This document shows positions 12,581 through 24,292 of a stretch of DNA of 64,000 nt, piece by piece (the stretch's first letter is position 1; every line of letters begins with the position of its first letter). Position numbers and translations under genes: made by a program. This DNA is from Chrysomallon squamiferum. Taxonomy: Eukaryota > Mollusca > Gastropoda > Neomphalida > Peltospiridae. The notes beneath the pieces are model-generated. The model had not been told where the DNA came from. It saw nothing but the letters and a program-made list of their open reading frames with translations, and made no database searches. The stretch is from positions 18,967,842 to 19,031,841 of the forward strand of contig CM022679.1 in NCBI GenBank assembly GCA_012295275.1, given 5' to 3'.

Positions 12581-14170
12581 TCAACACTGGTTGTAACAGT
12601 AACAGAAAAATATCATAAATTTGTTCATATAAAAACATTTCATAGAAAAATTAAAATGAAAAGAATGTTTTAAATTTTTTAAATAAAAATTATATTAGTG
12701 TGGCTACTTCCGTCGGAAACCTTATATTCGATTACTGCACGTTTTTACTGCTTGCTTTTTTTTGGGGGGTGGGGGGACTATATTATTACTGGGAAAATAA
12801 TTATCTGTAGCTGATCCATAATTTCAGAAATAAGGGGACACTACAATTATTTTTAATTGAAGCGAGTTTCATTAGAAACAACATAGAGAACGCTTTCAAA
12901 ATAAAGGGGGTGGGGAAGCCAAATACACCCATCTGATCCCATGTTAGTTTGTACTGACTACGACAAGAAGGGGAATTAAGGAATCCATGATAATATCTTA
13001 CTGCGCACTGCTACGTAATAATCATTTTAACACGGAACACAAGCTGTTTTTTATTCATTACCGTCAATTATAAAAATATTAAACTGACTCTGCTTTAAAA
13101 AAATAAAACAAAATAAAAACAAAAATAAAAATAGTATTATACACTATGGAGCAGATTATATGGGACATTTGGGATGTTTGGTTGAAGACTAATGGCTTCC
13201 AGGATGGATCCTTTTCAATACATTTATTTGGCTACTTCTGTTAACAGTTAATTTTGATCGTGGGTTTTAACACGATCAAATGGTATTTATAACCGAAGGT
13301 ATAGCATTACGACATACATATGTATGCACATACAACGGACTAACAAGAAGAAATGCTGCAGAAGCTAGCTGATAAACATGCAAAAAAGAATTGATGATGA
13401 AAAGAAGAAAGACAAAGGTGATAATGAACGTTGCATATCACCATTTAGACAGCAAAAACTGATCTAGAGGAAGAATAGCAAGAAAATGGAGGGATGAACA
13501 AGATAAATACTGGAGAAAAGTCTAGCAAACAGTAGCGCAAGACAAGAAGATGTGGAAACAAAATACTGAGATTTTCTATCAGGAACAGAGATGATGATGA
13601 TGATTACAACCACGAGTACCCATCTACTTTCCTCTATACTGGCTGGTGCAACTAAGATACTTAAAATACCCATGGAATTGTGATAGTAACTTTCCCTTCT
13701 TTTGTTATTATTATCCATGAACATTAATAATAATTAAATCCATTAAATTGTTAAACGTATGTCTGTTCATTATTTTTAACTTAATTATAAATCAGGTACA
13801 GATAGGCAGATTCAGATTTATGAGAATAAACAACAGCACAAGTATGTAGATAAATAGATAAATAAATAAATAAATAACTTAGTCATAATAACTGAAAATA
13901 AATCTCTTCGTTATGCTAAAGATCTTAATCGGAAATTAAAATCCTGAGATATTAAAACTAATTGATTATCAACGAGTCAGGTATTTAGCCAATCAAACAG
14001 CTGCTATGAACTACACTAATGCCATCATTTCAATTTATTTTCTCGTTAATTAAAAGCCCAAAAGACTGACTTTCCTTACACAGCACATTGCTATATTTGT
14101 TATATAGTTCACTAGTAATATCAAGCTAGTAGAGTCGTTTGATCTAAGTTCTGTAAGAAACGATACAACT

Positions 14171-14310
14171 ACCTAATGGACCTTTCATGTTAACTGTTAC
14201 GGTCGGATTACAAAATATGTGAATGGCATTGAATTTCGACCGGTCAGGCTTCACAGATCTGCTCTGACCACTACGTTTCGCCCCACTGGCTCAGGACAAA
14301 ACTGTTATAT
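14171..14310 (-). repeat. Possible transposon remnant with GCGAAACGT motif
   Basis: Read on the minus strand, 14294-14271 has CTGAG, a GC-rich spacer and GCGAAACGTAG, which resembles the CTGA...GAAAC pattern found near the ends of some Penelope-like and hammerhead-bearing retroelements. Perfect 6-bp arms GGTCAG/CTGACC flank a small loop at about 14242-14269. The ribozyme core is incomplete (the usual second half of CUGAUGA is missing), so any element is decayed. Confidence 0.2.
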
Positions 14311-14540
14311 CAGGCATAATTAATACTAACGACACATCAGACAAAACAAATACATCATATATTAATCAGTGCAAGTAGATAATATACATTTAAATGTTTA
14401 TGTAATAACTATTAAGAAAAGCACTAGGAAATTCAGTGTAAAAGATATATTTTAACTGACAAACAAATATTACTTGAACATCTGTTACAGCGTTGTAAGG
14501 CAGCTGCTTAAAAATATCTGTGAAACGATTAACACATTAA

Positions 14541-14576
14541 ATGTGTATGTGTATGTGTGTGTGTGTGTGTGTGTGT
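14541..14576. repeat. (GT)n microsatellite
   Basis: GTAT units followed by pure GT, about 36 bp. Confidence 0.95.
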
Positions 14577-15113
14577 TGACGTTGTTTTCTTTATTTTTTA
14601 TTTTTTGTTGTTTAGTTTTTTACAGTGAAAAGGAAAGGCAAAAACGAGAAAATAAGAACAAAACACCTAGACAAACATGATGTCGGTATGCTAGTTAGCA
14701 GAAAAGAAATATTTATTTGCATCTTCTCATATACTGAAAAGACAAACTGCTGCTTTAATAAATCCGTTTTGGGAAATTATCATCCACATTTTTTTCAGTG
14801 GGAATGTGCAAATAACTGTTTTTTTGCCGCTAATCGACAATATTCAGGATAGCGGATATCTGTATCATATTACAATTACACACATATATACTGTAAAAAT
14901 ATAAGTCACATCCAACATTACTGGAAATATTCATTCCATATACCTATGGATCTGATTATAGTGTATTTGGAACGAATTTTTGGAAAACACTAATAACAGC
15001 AATATTAAAGGAAGGAATATCATCAGAAAAGTTGTCGTAACACACTTCTTATTATTTACTGTGCTACTTTAATTAGATTAAAAAGAAAGAGGGAAGTACT
15101 TAGAAATATGAGT

Positions 15114-15114
<1 letters not shown>
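14577..15114. other. Unassigned spacer
   Basis: Two overlapping short plus-strand frames (68 and 75 codons) lack any motif. Nothing else is recognised. Confidence 0.5.
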
Positions 15115-15178
<64 letters not shown>

Positions 15179-15265
15179 CTCTCTCTCTCTCTCACACACA
15201 TACGCACACACACACACTCACATACACCTACTGACAAATATACAAATACACAAACACGCACACAC
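15115..15265. repeat. (CT)n array followed by degenerate (CA)n
   Basis: (CT)n with one CATT interruption runs from 15115 to about 15193, then passes directly into a CA-rich tract with ACGC/ACAT variants. Polypyrimidine and mirror-symmetric, so triplex-prone. Confidence 0.95.
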
Positions 15266-15658
15266 GTATACGAATACCCTCTAATTTCTTATCTATTTGG
15301 TTAGATATATATATATGTATATATATAAATATACATATATATGCATAACACTCATAAGACTCACAACGCTCATACATTCATTTTAACAACATCGAGTATA
15401 ATTAAATATTTTAGGATAGTCGGTAGTATAATTATACAAACACTTTCGGCTAGAACCAATTCTAAACTTCGCAAACTTTTTCTACAGGTTTGTATTTTTC
15501 TTTCAGTTCATAACAATGTAGATCAGTTATATATTTAAAAATAATCACGGAAAGGCGCATAAGAAATATAATTACCAGACAAAAACCTGTGTCAGTACGA
15601 AACTGATATAGATGACAAGTATTAAATACGAAGAACAGATGGTAAAACAAACACTTAC
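15266..15658. other. Spacer with TA tract; possible minus-strand intron start
   Basis: Contains a TATATG/TATATA tract at 15306-15345. If the donor at 15658 is real, this block would be the beginning of a minus-strand intron. The 62- and 65-codon frames at 15341-15650 show no motif. Confidence 0.3.
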
Positions 15659-15990
15659 CCCATCAAACAACGGCAGTAATCACACGATAAAATCCCAAAC
15701 ACACAGAACGGTAATGCGCTTCTAAGACACAAAAGCTCTCAAGCTGATGTGAAACTCTCGATCGAACTCAGTCAGTCTACTGTGTTTATAGTCAACAGCG
15801 GCCTTCGTTTGTGAGTCGCTAGCCACAGTTTGCAAATAACAGTTCTACAATCGTCGATGGTGGCTGGCTACCAGGAAGAACTGCTAACAAGAAACAAGAC
15901 TGGCTGGTAGTGCGAATAACAAGATGTCATAGATTAGCGCCTGCAACTGTCGCAGTACTCAATCTTTGCATGCAATACACTGGCCAGTCG
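15659..15990 (-). promoter_or_regulatory. Candidate minus-strand promoter and short first exon
   Basis: This is one of the least AT-biased, most complex stretches in the window. On the minus strand it shows, in order, an ATTTGCAAA octamer-like site (about 15838-15830), a TATAAA box at 15790-15785, an initiator-like TCACATC at 15752-15746, then ATG at 15663-15661 followed by GG and a strong donor GTAAGTG starting at 15658. That is the layout of a TATA promoter with a leader exon of about 90-100 bp whose start codon sits two bases before the intron. The TATA-to-initiator spacing (about 40 bp) is longer than usual, and GTAAGT motifs are expected several times by chance. No partner exon was identified. 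Confidence 0.25.
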
Positions 15991-16063
15991 TAATAGTGAA
16001 AACAAAATATATAAGTCAAAATATTCTTTTAAGTATTTGAATTCCCTTTTCTTGAGGTAGGGC

Positions 16064-16136
<73 letters not shown>

Positions 16137-16153
16137 GTGATGATGATGATGAT
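16064..16153. repeat. Compound (AAT)n-(GAT)n microsatellite
   Basis: (AAT)n to about 16135, then (GAT)n in the same register to 16153: AAT becomes GAT without a phase change. The minus-strand poly-Ile and poly-His/Tyr frames are artefacts. Confidence 0.95.
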
Positions 16154-16451
16154 ATACCGTATTATATACCTGAGTTTGACTGAAACATGAAGGATCAAAT
16201 AAACGCCTCTCCAAAACTCTAGTCGTTAATTTAACAGAGCCTGTCAATAGGAAATAGTTCCATGACTTTATTGAAAACAGGAACAAATTCTGTCATTAAG
16301 ATAAAAACTGTTGGATAAATAAACGATTAAAAAGACTTTTGATGATTGTCATTATAGAGTGTTTGATTAATGCAGTAGCTTGGAAAGATGCAAAGTTGTT
16401 TTTCAATTAGTTTGGAATTTTACAAACAGAAGCAACAAAAACTTTATTCAT

Positions 16452-16456
<5 letters not shown>
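16154..16456. other. Unassigned spacer
   Basis: AT-rich sequence between two simple repeats; nothing recognisable. Confidence 0.5.

Positions 16457-16484
<28 letters not shown>
16457..16484. repeat. Poly-T run (28 nt)
   Basis: Uninterrupted T28. It could be the reverse of a retroposon poly-A tail, but the sequence downstream shows no recognisable retroelement or mRNA copy. Confidence 0.9.
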
Positions 16485-16487
<3 letters not shown>

Positions 16488-19400
16488 CAAATTAAACGCC
16501 GAGGGAAAACAAATATTCTTGTAATGGATACAAGTAAAATCGCTTTAGGTCATTTAAAAGAAAATATTCGAAGATTTTTTTTTTAAGTTATCTTATTGAC
16601 AGTTTCGTGAAAATGTTATTTGTACAGAATTATACTTTGAACCGTTATTTTAACCGACTTTGAAAATTTTTGATATTACGATTTTTAAAGTGATAAGAAA
16701 CGTCTATATATTATATACGTCTATTTAATATGATGAATAATTTACTCGTAAATACAGAAAGGAATTAAGCATTTGAAAAGAATGTATTTTGATATGCAGT
16801 AAATAAAGTAAATTAAATTAAGATGCTATCTACAGGAGCCAATAAAATAAAATAAAATAAAATAAAATAAAATAAATCCAATTCACTGCATTATAAAACA
16901 ATAATAATAAGAATAAGAATAATAAACTAAAATAAACTAAATCTACCACGAAATATAATAAAAACCATGTGTTTTATTATAAATTATACGACCGAACTAA
17001 AGAACGCGCAGTGAAGTTAATAATAAATAAACTAGTGTTATTTATTAACTTCATATTAATGTAGATGATGAGCATAGTATTGACACAGCAGCTGTCGTCT
17101 AAACAAAGCACGATAAAACTGTATTCATTATTATCATTTAAAGAATTTATTACTAGGTTTTGTTTTGGATTCTTATCGATTCTTCACAATATTTAACAGT
17201 TCTATTATTCGGAAATGACATTGAGGAAATAATTTTGTTGTAATAAAGTTTCCGATGTGTTGACAGCTCAGCGCTGTTTCATTTAATGAGAGTTTTGTTT
17301 GAAATGAAAATGACAGGGGGGAAAAATATAAAAAGAAAAATAAAGAAGAAAGGAAACAAGGAAAGAATAAGAAAAACAATCGGTCAGACCAGTCTTCGAA
17401 TTATTCATCAGTATAAAACTGGAAGAAATAATTTTCTTTGACCCCCATCTAACAACTGTGACAAAGAGAAATACAAAAGAAAGAAAGAGAGAAAGAGATA
17501 TATAGAAATACAGAATATTTGGCCAACAGTGACGACAACAAGAGCAATTATAATGATGATGATGATGATGGTGATGATGATTAAAATAATAGTCCACAAT
17601 TGCATCACTAAACAGAACACACAAACTAATGTTTTATTTAACCTAACTGCAAAGAACAAATAATCCAGACGTACATAAAAATAACTGGTACCGAAAAGGT
17701 GATCGAATTTTGCACAAGAAACATCTGGACTGAGAAAATAAGCCTGTGGTAAAAAGGGTTATTTCTGAACATTTTCAAAACAGAGTGTTTTGTAAGTTAA
17801 TAGATTATATCTGTTTCGTCTGACGTGAGATGTATTTATTTATTTAACAAGCCAGTCAAGAATAGCGAATCAATTTATGCCACCAGAAATTCGAAAACAA
17901 GAAATATAAGTTGTTTATTTATGTTCCCAGTACTTTGTTTGTAAATTTGTTTAAAATGACTTCATGTTTATTTGCCTTCTCGCTACGCTATTTTAAATAC
18001 GTTTTAAAAAGACATACTTTATGAACCCGTATGCTGTTTGTAAATTGGTTCTAAAATTACTTAGTTTATTTTCTTGTAATCTATTTGTAAACAGGTTTTA
18101 AGACATTTACCCAGAATGACTAATCAGCTGATTGCTGAAAGCTTTGAAAGGATTTCTGTTTTTAATCAGAATTACAATGTTTTGCGCTGACTGTAACACT
18201 AGTCCATTACCGAGATTAACAGAAACATTTCATAATATTAGTACTATTAAATGGATTTTAAAATATTATTTACAAACATCGACGCTGGATTCGTTTGTTC
18301 CACTTTCTCCAGTTATCTCATGAACTGCAGCTACCTGTAATATAACACGATTTATTTTACTTTTTTTTTTTTTATGTTACTGAATAATTTGCTAATTAGT
18401 GATATACTGACGGTTCAAGACGATCACTGTAACATTTGATTAAACAAAAAATAAAACGTATTTTAAAATACATTTTACGTTTAAATCGATAGCTTCAAAA
18501 TAAATCACAATAGTAACAAACATCATTTACAGTTACTTATGAACTTTCAAGCAACTGAAAAACAGTTAATCTCACAAACGTATGAAACATTGTTAAAACA
18601 TTAAATATAAAGAAAATAAGTTGAAACAAAGACACAGGAAGACAAACAATTTGAACTGGTAACCGGTAACGAAATGGAATTCCAAAACCTGTTTAAATAA
18701 CTTTGAAAATCTAACAAGAACTGGAAAATAATTCCATTGCTATTTGTAACTGATATACATTGCTCAACGGAATTCTGAATTCTAAAATAAAAAATAACAG
18801 TGAAATATAATGAAATAAACGAGAAGAAATTCAAAATATTTATGGAAAAGTCGAAACTAAATTATTTGCCGTTCTTTTGTGAAAAGCAATACATCTATTC
18901 TATTTGATCAAAACTGTTCTCCTCCCTAAGTTTGAAGGTTACTTTCTCCCAAATATACTTATACTATTTCTTTTTATTTTCCTTTTTATTTTTTCTTTCT
19001 TTCTTTCTTTCTTCTTCTTCTTGATTCCTGAAGAAACAATAATGATATCCCAGATAATATGATAAGGAAGAATTATTGTCTTTAATACAACTTCATGTTA
19101 ACTAACTCTTCAACGATCGTACTTCGCTTTCAGTAAAACGTAAAAAGAGACGTGCCAAGAATCACACTCGTAAAGCACCTGTGCATTACAAAATACACTT
19201 CCGCAGCTAATTACAGGAACAGTTTGGCAGTTCATTGTGTTTGAAAAGTTAGTTTGCTACATGAAAATATTAAACTTACAAACACAACGGCTTGGCAAGC
19301 CAGTTTCTGCCAACAATAATTAGATAATATATTGTTACGTTTTGGCCTGGAGTCCAAGAATTCATAAATACATTAGTAAATGTAGGACTAACATTCAAAT

Positions 19401-20086
19401 CTGCTACAGAAGTAATTTAGCTTTCTGCTTTATTTGTATAAAAATCTGCTTTTGTTATTTTTAATCATTATTTGATATGAATAAATTACCATACACCCTT
19501 AAATGCATAAACTGGCTAAATATATTTGATTATTCTTTAATACTTCACTTAAAACAAATCATTGATAATAATGATGGTATAATATAATACAAATACCATA
19601 TTAATCCGGATGGAACAGTATTTCTGGTAAGATAACTGTGGAAAAAGGTTAAAATTTCTTATTAATACAATGACAGTTTTAGAAAATATATTATGCCGCA
19701 TCTAGTTTTTTTTCAAAAGAATATAATTTATAAAGGAGTTGGGCAAGAGATGTAGCACAAAACACTAATAGAATTTCAAAGTGTCAAACTTAATTCTCTG
19801 CATACATTTACACACTTGTGAGTACATTAAGCAGACAAATCAACACTTAGCCAAAGTGTGTTTAAAGCAGTGCAGTACTAATAAAGTTAAGATAGTTTGT
19901 AACATTTACACTACTTGAGACACGTCAGAAATAGTATGAGATGGAACTCAAGATTCGGAACCTTAAAAATGTTATCAGAGTACAAAAAGTAGGTCATTAC
20001 TGTTTGAATATTTTGAATAAAGAAAAAGAAAAATTAGAAGAAAAAGAAGAAGAAGAAAAAAGATGATAAATACCAACACCATGATA
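16485..20086. other. AT-rich spacer with small simple repeats
   Basis: No supported gene. Small repeats: (AAAAT)n at 16841-16876, (GAT)n at 17550-17582, (TTTC)n/(TTC)n at 18992-19021 and a GAA-rich tract at 20020-20065. Minus-strand frames at 17173-17659 are translations of purine-rich and GAT sequence. Nothing else is recognised. Confidence 0.5.
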
Positions 20087-20180
20087 AACATTAACGATAA
20101 TGTTAACATAACGTATAAATAACAACATAACGTATACATAACAACATAACGTATAAATTACAACATAACGTATAAATAAC
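20087..20180. repeat. 19-bp minisatellite, four copies, next to a hairpin
   Basis: Four head-to-tail copies of AACATAACGTATAAATAAC at 20105-20123, 20124-20142, 20143-20161 and 20162-20180; copies 2 and 3 each differ from copies 1 and 4 by one or two bases. Immediately upstream, 20087-20104 is a perfect hairpin (AACATTA, loop ACGA, TAATGTT) whose left part resembles the repeat start. The low divergence indicates a recent expansion. Confidence 0.95.
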
Positions 20181-21694
20181 AGTGATATTAATCATCAAAG
20201 TGTCGCTCTGAGTTAAAAGAAGATTTGCGAGGATGATGCTAATTTGCTTAATTTCTTCCTTTCATATTTCCTGCACCAGCTAGGAAAGAGAAGGCAAATG
20301 ATTTTTACTTTACCTAAATATTGATATTCAACAGCCGGTGAACGAACATTAATCCATGTGACATGTTGCTCTTTCAATGCGGACATTAATGAATTAATTT
20401 TAACTTCAAAAAGAAGTATTGCAAATATAACAAATATAATGTAAAGAAAAATGAGATTCTGTGAATATATAAATAGTATATAGATTCATCACAATTTTAA
20501 TATTTCATTTGTGTATAAATCGTTATTTAATTTAACTATACTTCTTCATATTTGTGATTTATATAAGGAATAATGTTAACTGATTTTTTTAAATGACAAC
20601 ATTTTTAACATTTATTTTCAAATATTTTCCAATGTTTTGAAATTTTCTTATATTTTAAACATTTATAACAGAGTAAAAATAGAATGCATGAAAACAACTA
20701 CAAATTACTTATCTTAGGAGGAAAATAAAACGGCATTTTTATGACAATAAGCGAATTATTGCAGATAATGTACAGTGAAATGGACTAGTGTTATGAAAAC
20801 AGGCGAAAGCAAAACAAGCAAGTCTGTTAACAGACATGCAGGATAATTTACCTTGTTGCAGGTAATTAATGAAATCGCTACTATTATTATTTGGATTATT
20901 TAGTAATCATCAGTTTTATGGCTGAGAAAAACAATTGCCAGTAAAAGAATAAACAGGAAATAGGGTCTGAGTTAGATAAAATGAAACCAAATCAAATCAA
21001 AGCAAATAAAGGAAAATAAAATAAAATAAATGGACGAAGTTTCACTGAATTTCAAGTTTACACTAATTTAGACCAGTTTTATTGTCTCCCATTACAATGA
21101 AACAGTTATAACACACAGAATGGTGCACAGTTTCATCATCTTTACCTCAGCCATAATGGCTATTTTCCTGGAATACACACCACACACATAAAACAACATT
21201 TATTCTAAAATCACCATAAATATTTAAAACTTACTTATTTAACAAAGGTTATCAATTTATCCATGCAGTACATACCTTAAAATAAATAAGTCATTAATAT
21301 CAGTAAGATAATATAATTTCTTCAAATTACACACAATATCAACTGCTTAATTTTAGATATAGAAAAATTCCGTTGTTTAATATAGCCATATGCAAACCTT
21401 AATAATATTAATAAAAATAATCACTGGATTCAGTCTCTCTCGTTTGATGCATTATTAACGGAAAACTCATCGTAATGCAATACATGTATATACTGCTAGT
21501 AAAGATCGCTTTTTAAATATATGTACATATTTCTTAGTTAGCAGATGAGTTTATGTATGAGTGCCTTTAGTTATTTTTAGTTAGTTGTTGTTGTACTCGT
21601 ATGAAAAAGAGAAATCGGAATACAAACGTGTGTTTATATATATTTAGATTTCTTGTGTTCTTCATATACTCTCACTGACGCACACTCAATATGA
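20181..21694. other. AT-rich spacer, no gene recognised
   Basis: Nothing supported. Local A-rich runs only, for example AAATCAAATCAAAG around 20990-21030. Confidence 0.55.
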
Positions 21695-21768
21695 ATGTAT
21701 GTATGTATGTATGTATGTATGCATGTATGTATGCATGTATATGTGTATGATGTATGTATGTATGTATG
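21695..21768. repeat. (TATG)n microsatellite
   Basis: TATG array with CATG variants; both-strand open frames across it are artefacts. Confidence 0.9.
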
Positions 21769-21840
21769 TGCATCGTATACATGTACTTATAATTTTTTGT
21801 ATTATGTATTCTGGGAGAAAATGAGAGAGGATACACATAG

Positions 21841-21942
<102 letters not shown>

Positions 21943-22129
21943 TGTAAGTGTGTGCATAGTAACAAGTACAAACATAATTTAAAACAAAGGCATAAATGAA
22001 CGCCAGATCATCTGTTCGCACCTGAAGATAACTACAAAACAACAAAACACCTCAGACAAAAAGTGCCATAACTATTTATCATAATATAACATTGTAAATC
22101 TCAGCTGTCAGTTTAGATGTTCCCTGTAC

Positions 22130-22470
22130 GATGAGAATTTTCTCGTTTAGGCTTCAACACGTTTCTGTGACAGGTCTTCAGATGGGCTGACTTGCAAGGA
22201 TATGTTCTGATTGTGAGAAGAAGAAGAAAAAATCCCGCATTCAGCGAGACTAAGAGCACCTCATTCAATCTATTGCTGACCTTCACGAAATTATTCAGAT
22301 TAATCTTTTCCTATACAATGATTGAAATCTACTGAGCGTTTCATGAAAATGGTCTACAGAGCAGAACAAACCTGCAGCTTGGCGGAAGAGGGCAGGCCCT
22401 GCGGCTGTGTGTTCACTCTGTCCCAATTCCCCGTTTCCAGTTTCATGACTTCATATTTGACATGGTGTGG
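22130..22470. promoter_or_regulatory. GC-balanced island, possible regulatory element or exon
   Basis: One of the few GC-richer patches: a GGCGGAAGAGGGCAGGCCC-type segment at about 22381-22400, followed by TTCCCCGTTTCC. A 71-codon plus-strand frame crosses it (22322-22537) and begins with a plausible mix of residues, but its second half is T-rich and hydrophobic and no domain is recognisable. Undecided between a conserved non-coding element and an unassigned exon. Confidence 0.17.
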
Positions 22471-22711
22471 CATATTCTGTAGTAAAGTGCATTTCTTTCT
22501 GATGTTTTGTTTGTTTGGTATACAGAGCATAGAATAAAACAGAAGACAATATCGTGAATGATTTGTCAGAACATAAAAAAAATATCAAATTCACACAACA
22601 ACTACAACAACAACAATAATAATAACTGATGATGATGATAATTATGTATTCTGAAGGGGTTTTAAATATTTAGATTTAGGGTAACAAAACTGAATAAAAA
22701 ATTTAGTCATC

Positions 22712-22757
<46 letters not shown>
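22712..22757. repeat. Compound A-run / (TA)n / (CA)n
   Basis: A16 or so, then TA, then CA, then an A-rich tract containing AAGAAAAAAAAAAC. Confidence 0.9.
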
Positions 22758-24217
22758 AGAAAAAAAAAACACTAAAATATAATTTAATTAAAAATTTGAA
22801 AAATAATTTTTAAATTGATTTCGAATCGATTCCAGCTTAGTCAAAAAAACAAGAAAAAAAACCAAAAAACAACAACAAACAAAGAAAACAAGAAAAAAAA
22901 ACAAGAAAAAAAAAACAACCTAAGAGTTCTTCTCCAAGTAGTCAGAAAGCGAAAATTTTCGGATTTTTACCAGTCCAGTAATTGACAGCTATATTTAATT
23001 ACATGTTTTTTTGTTATTTTTTAAATGTATCTTTGATCACTTCACAGAGCTAAATATGTGGATTAAGTGACAGACTTTACAGCTACTTCCAGCCACAGCG
23101 CTCTTCCCTAAGGCAGTCATATGAACAATGATGCCAGTGAGACAATGAATATAAAAAATTTATTTAATTTGTTCACTGCGGATGTGGGTTTTTTCTCATA
23201 AGCTGTGTATCTGCAGAATATAAATTTCCTTTTTTTTACCTTCTTCATCATTTATATACTATAAAATCTAAATGTATTATTAACCAAATAATAAATTATT
23301 TTACAAAGCAATGAAATATGAACATTTTGAACATTTCTATGCTGGGAACCTTAAAAATCATAAGAAACTTACCTATGTTTTTCCATACAGTGAATTTAAA
23401 ATATTTAAGGATCTTGCCTATATATACTTTTGAGTGGGTTTATTCTCATTTGGTCGAATTCCCAACTGCTCGAACCTTAAAACAACAACAGATATGGTTT
23501 AATAGTTTTACTGATATGCATGTCATTTCAATGAACTGTTCCAGATTAGTTACAATCCGTTTATTATAGTCTTTAGAAAAATTAAATGTGAAGGTCTGCA
23601 TCAAAAATGTTTATTATAAGGTTAGATAAGATGATGTTTCTTTAACTATAACAAAATTATTTTTGCATTTCAGAGTTAATACTCACACAAAACAAAACGA
23701 CACTTGACAAAGATTCTGGATGATATAGATAATAATAAGAATATGTTATAAAAAGATGATTACTGGGCACTAAAAGTTAATAATAATTTAAAAACACAAA
23801 AACACACTATAAAAACCCCTAAACTGTTAAAATGTTTTTAGATGATTCATTAATTCAAATCACTGCACACTCGAAAAGTGACAAATGTCGCCCAGTTCAT
23901 TAACTTCACAGGTAAAAAGGTCGAGTTTACATAACAGCAAAATTATATAAATAAAAATTAATTAGTTTATTAATTACAAATATTTCATGTCTCAGATTTA
24001 AGAAGATTAATTCATTATTTAGATTAATGTTTGGTCTTTTTAATATTAATTTTACTAAAGCGTTTTGTGAATGTCAGCTGAATTCGAAATATCACATTAT
24101 TATGATTTCTATATCTGAGTAAAAAATCAGTAACGTTATTTACGCATAACGTAAATATGGTAACACGTATTTTTTATTTTGATATTTATTTTGTTGCTTT
24201 AAAGAGAGCGAAGACAC

Positions 24218-24218
<1 letters not shown>

Positions 24219-24272
<54 letters not shown>

Positions 24273-24292
24273 GAAGTAATAGTAGTAGTAGT
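24219..24292. repeat. (AAT)n-(AGT)n microsatellite
   Basis: (AAT)n to about 24271, then AGT units in the same register to 24292. Confidence 0.93.

Larger units (their letters stand above)
10592..14170. other. AT-rich spacer, no gene recognised
   Basis: No supported gene. It holds an AT palindrome near 11011-11027, a T run at 11506-11518, a G-run (GGGGGGTGGGGGG) at 12764-12776 and an (AAAT)n patch at 13858-13876. The island at 11130-11400, the CA tract at 11822 and a tRNA-like patch at 12508 are separate entries. Confidence 0.5.

Noticed and set aside
16457-16484. T28 run as the reversed poly-A tail of a processed pseudogene or LINE
   Set aside because: No coding or retroelement sequence is recognisable on its 3' side, and no target-site duplication could be found.
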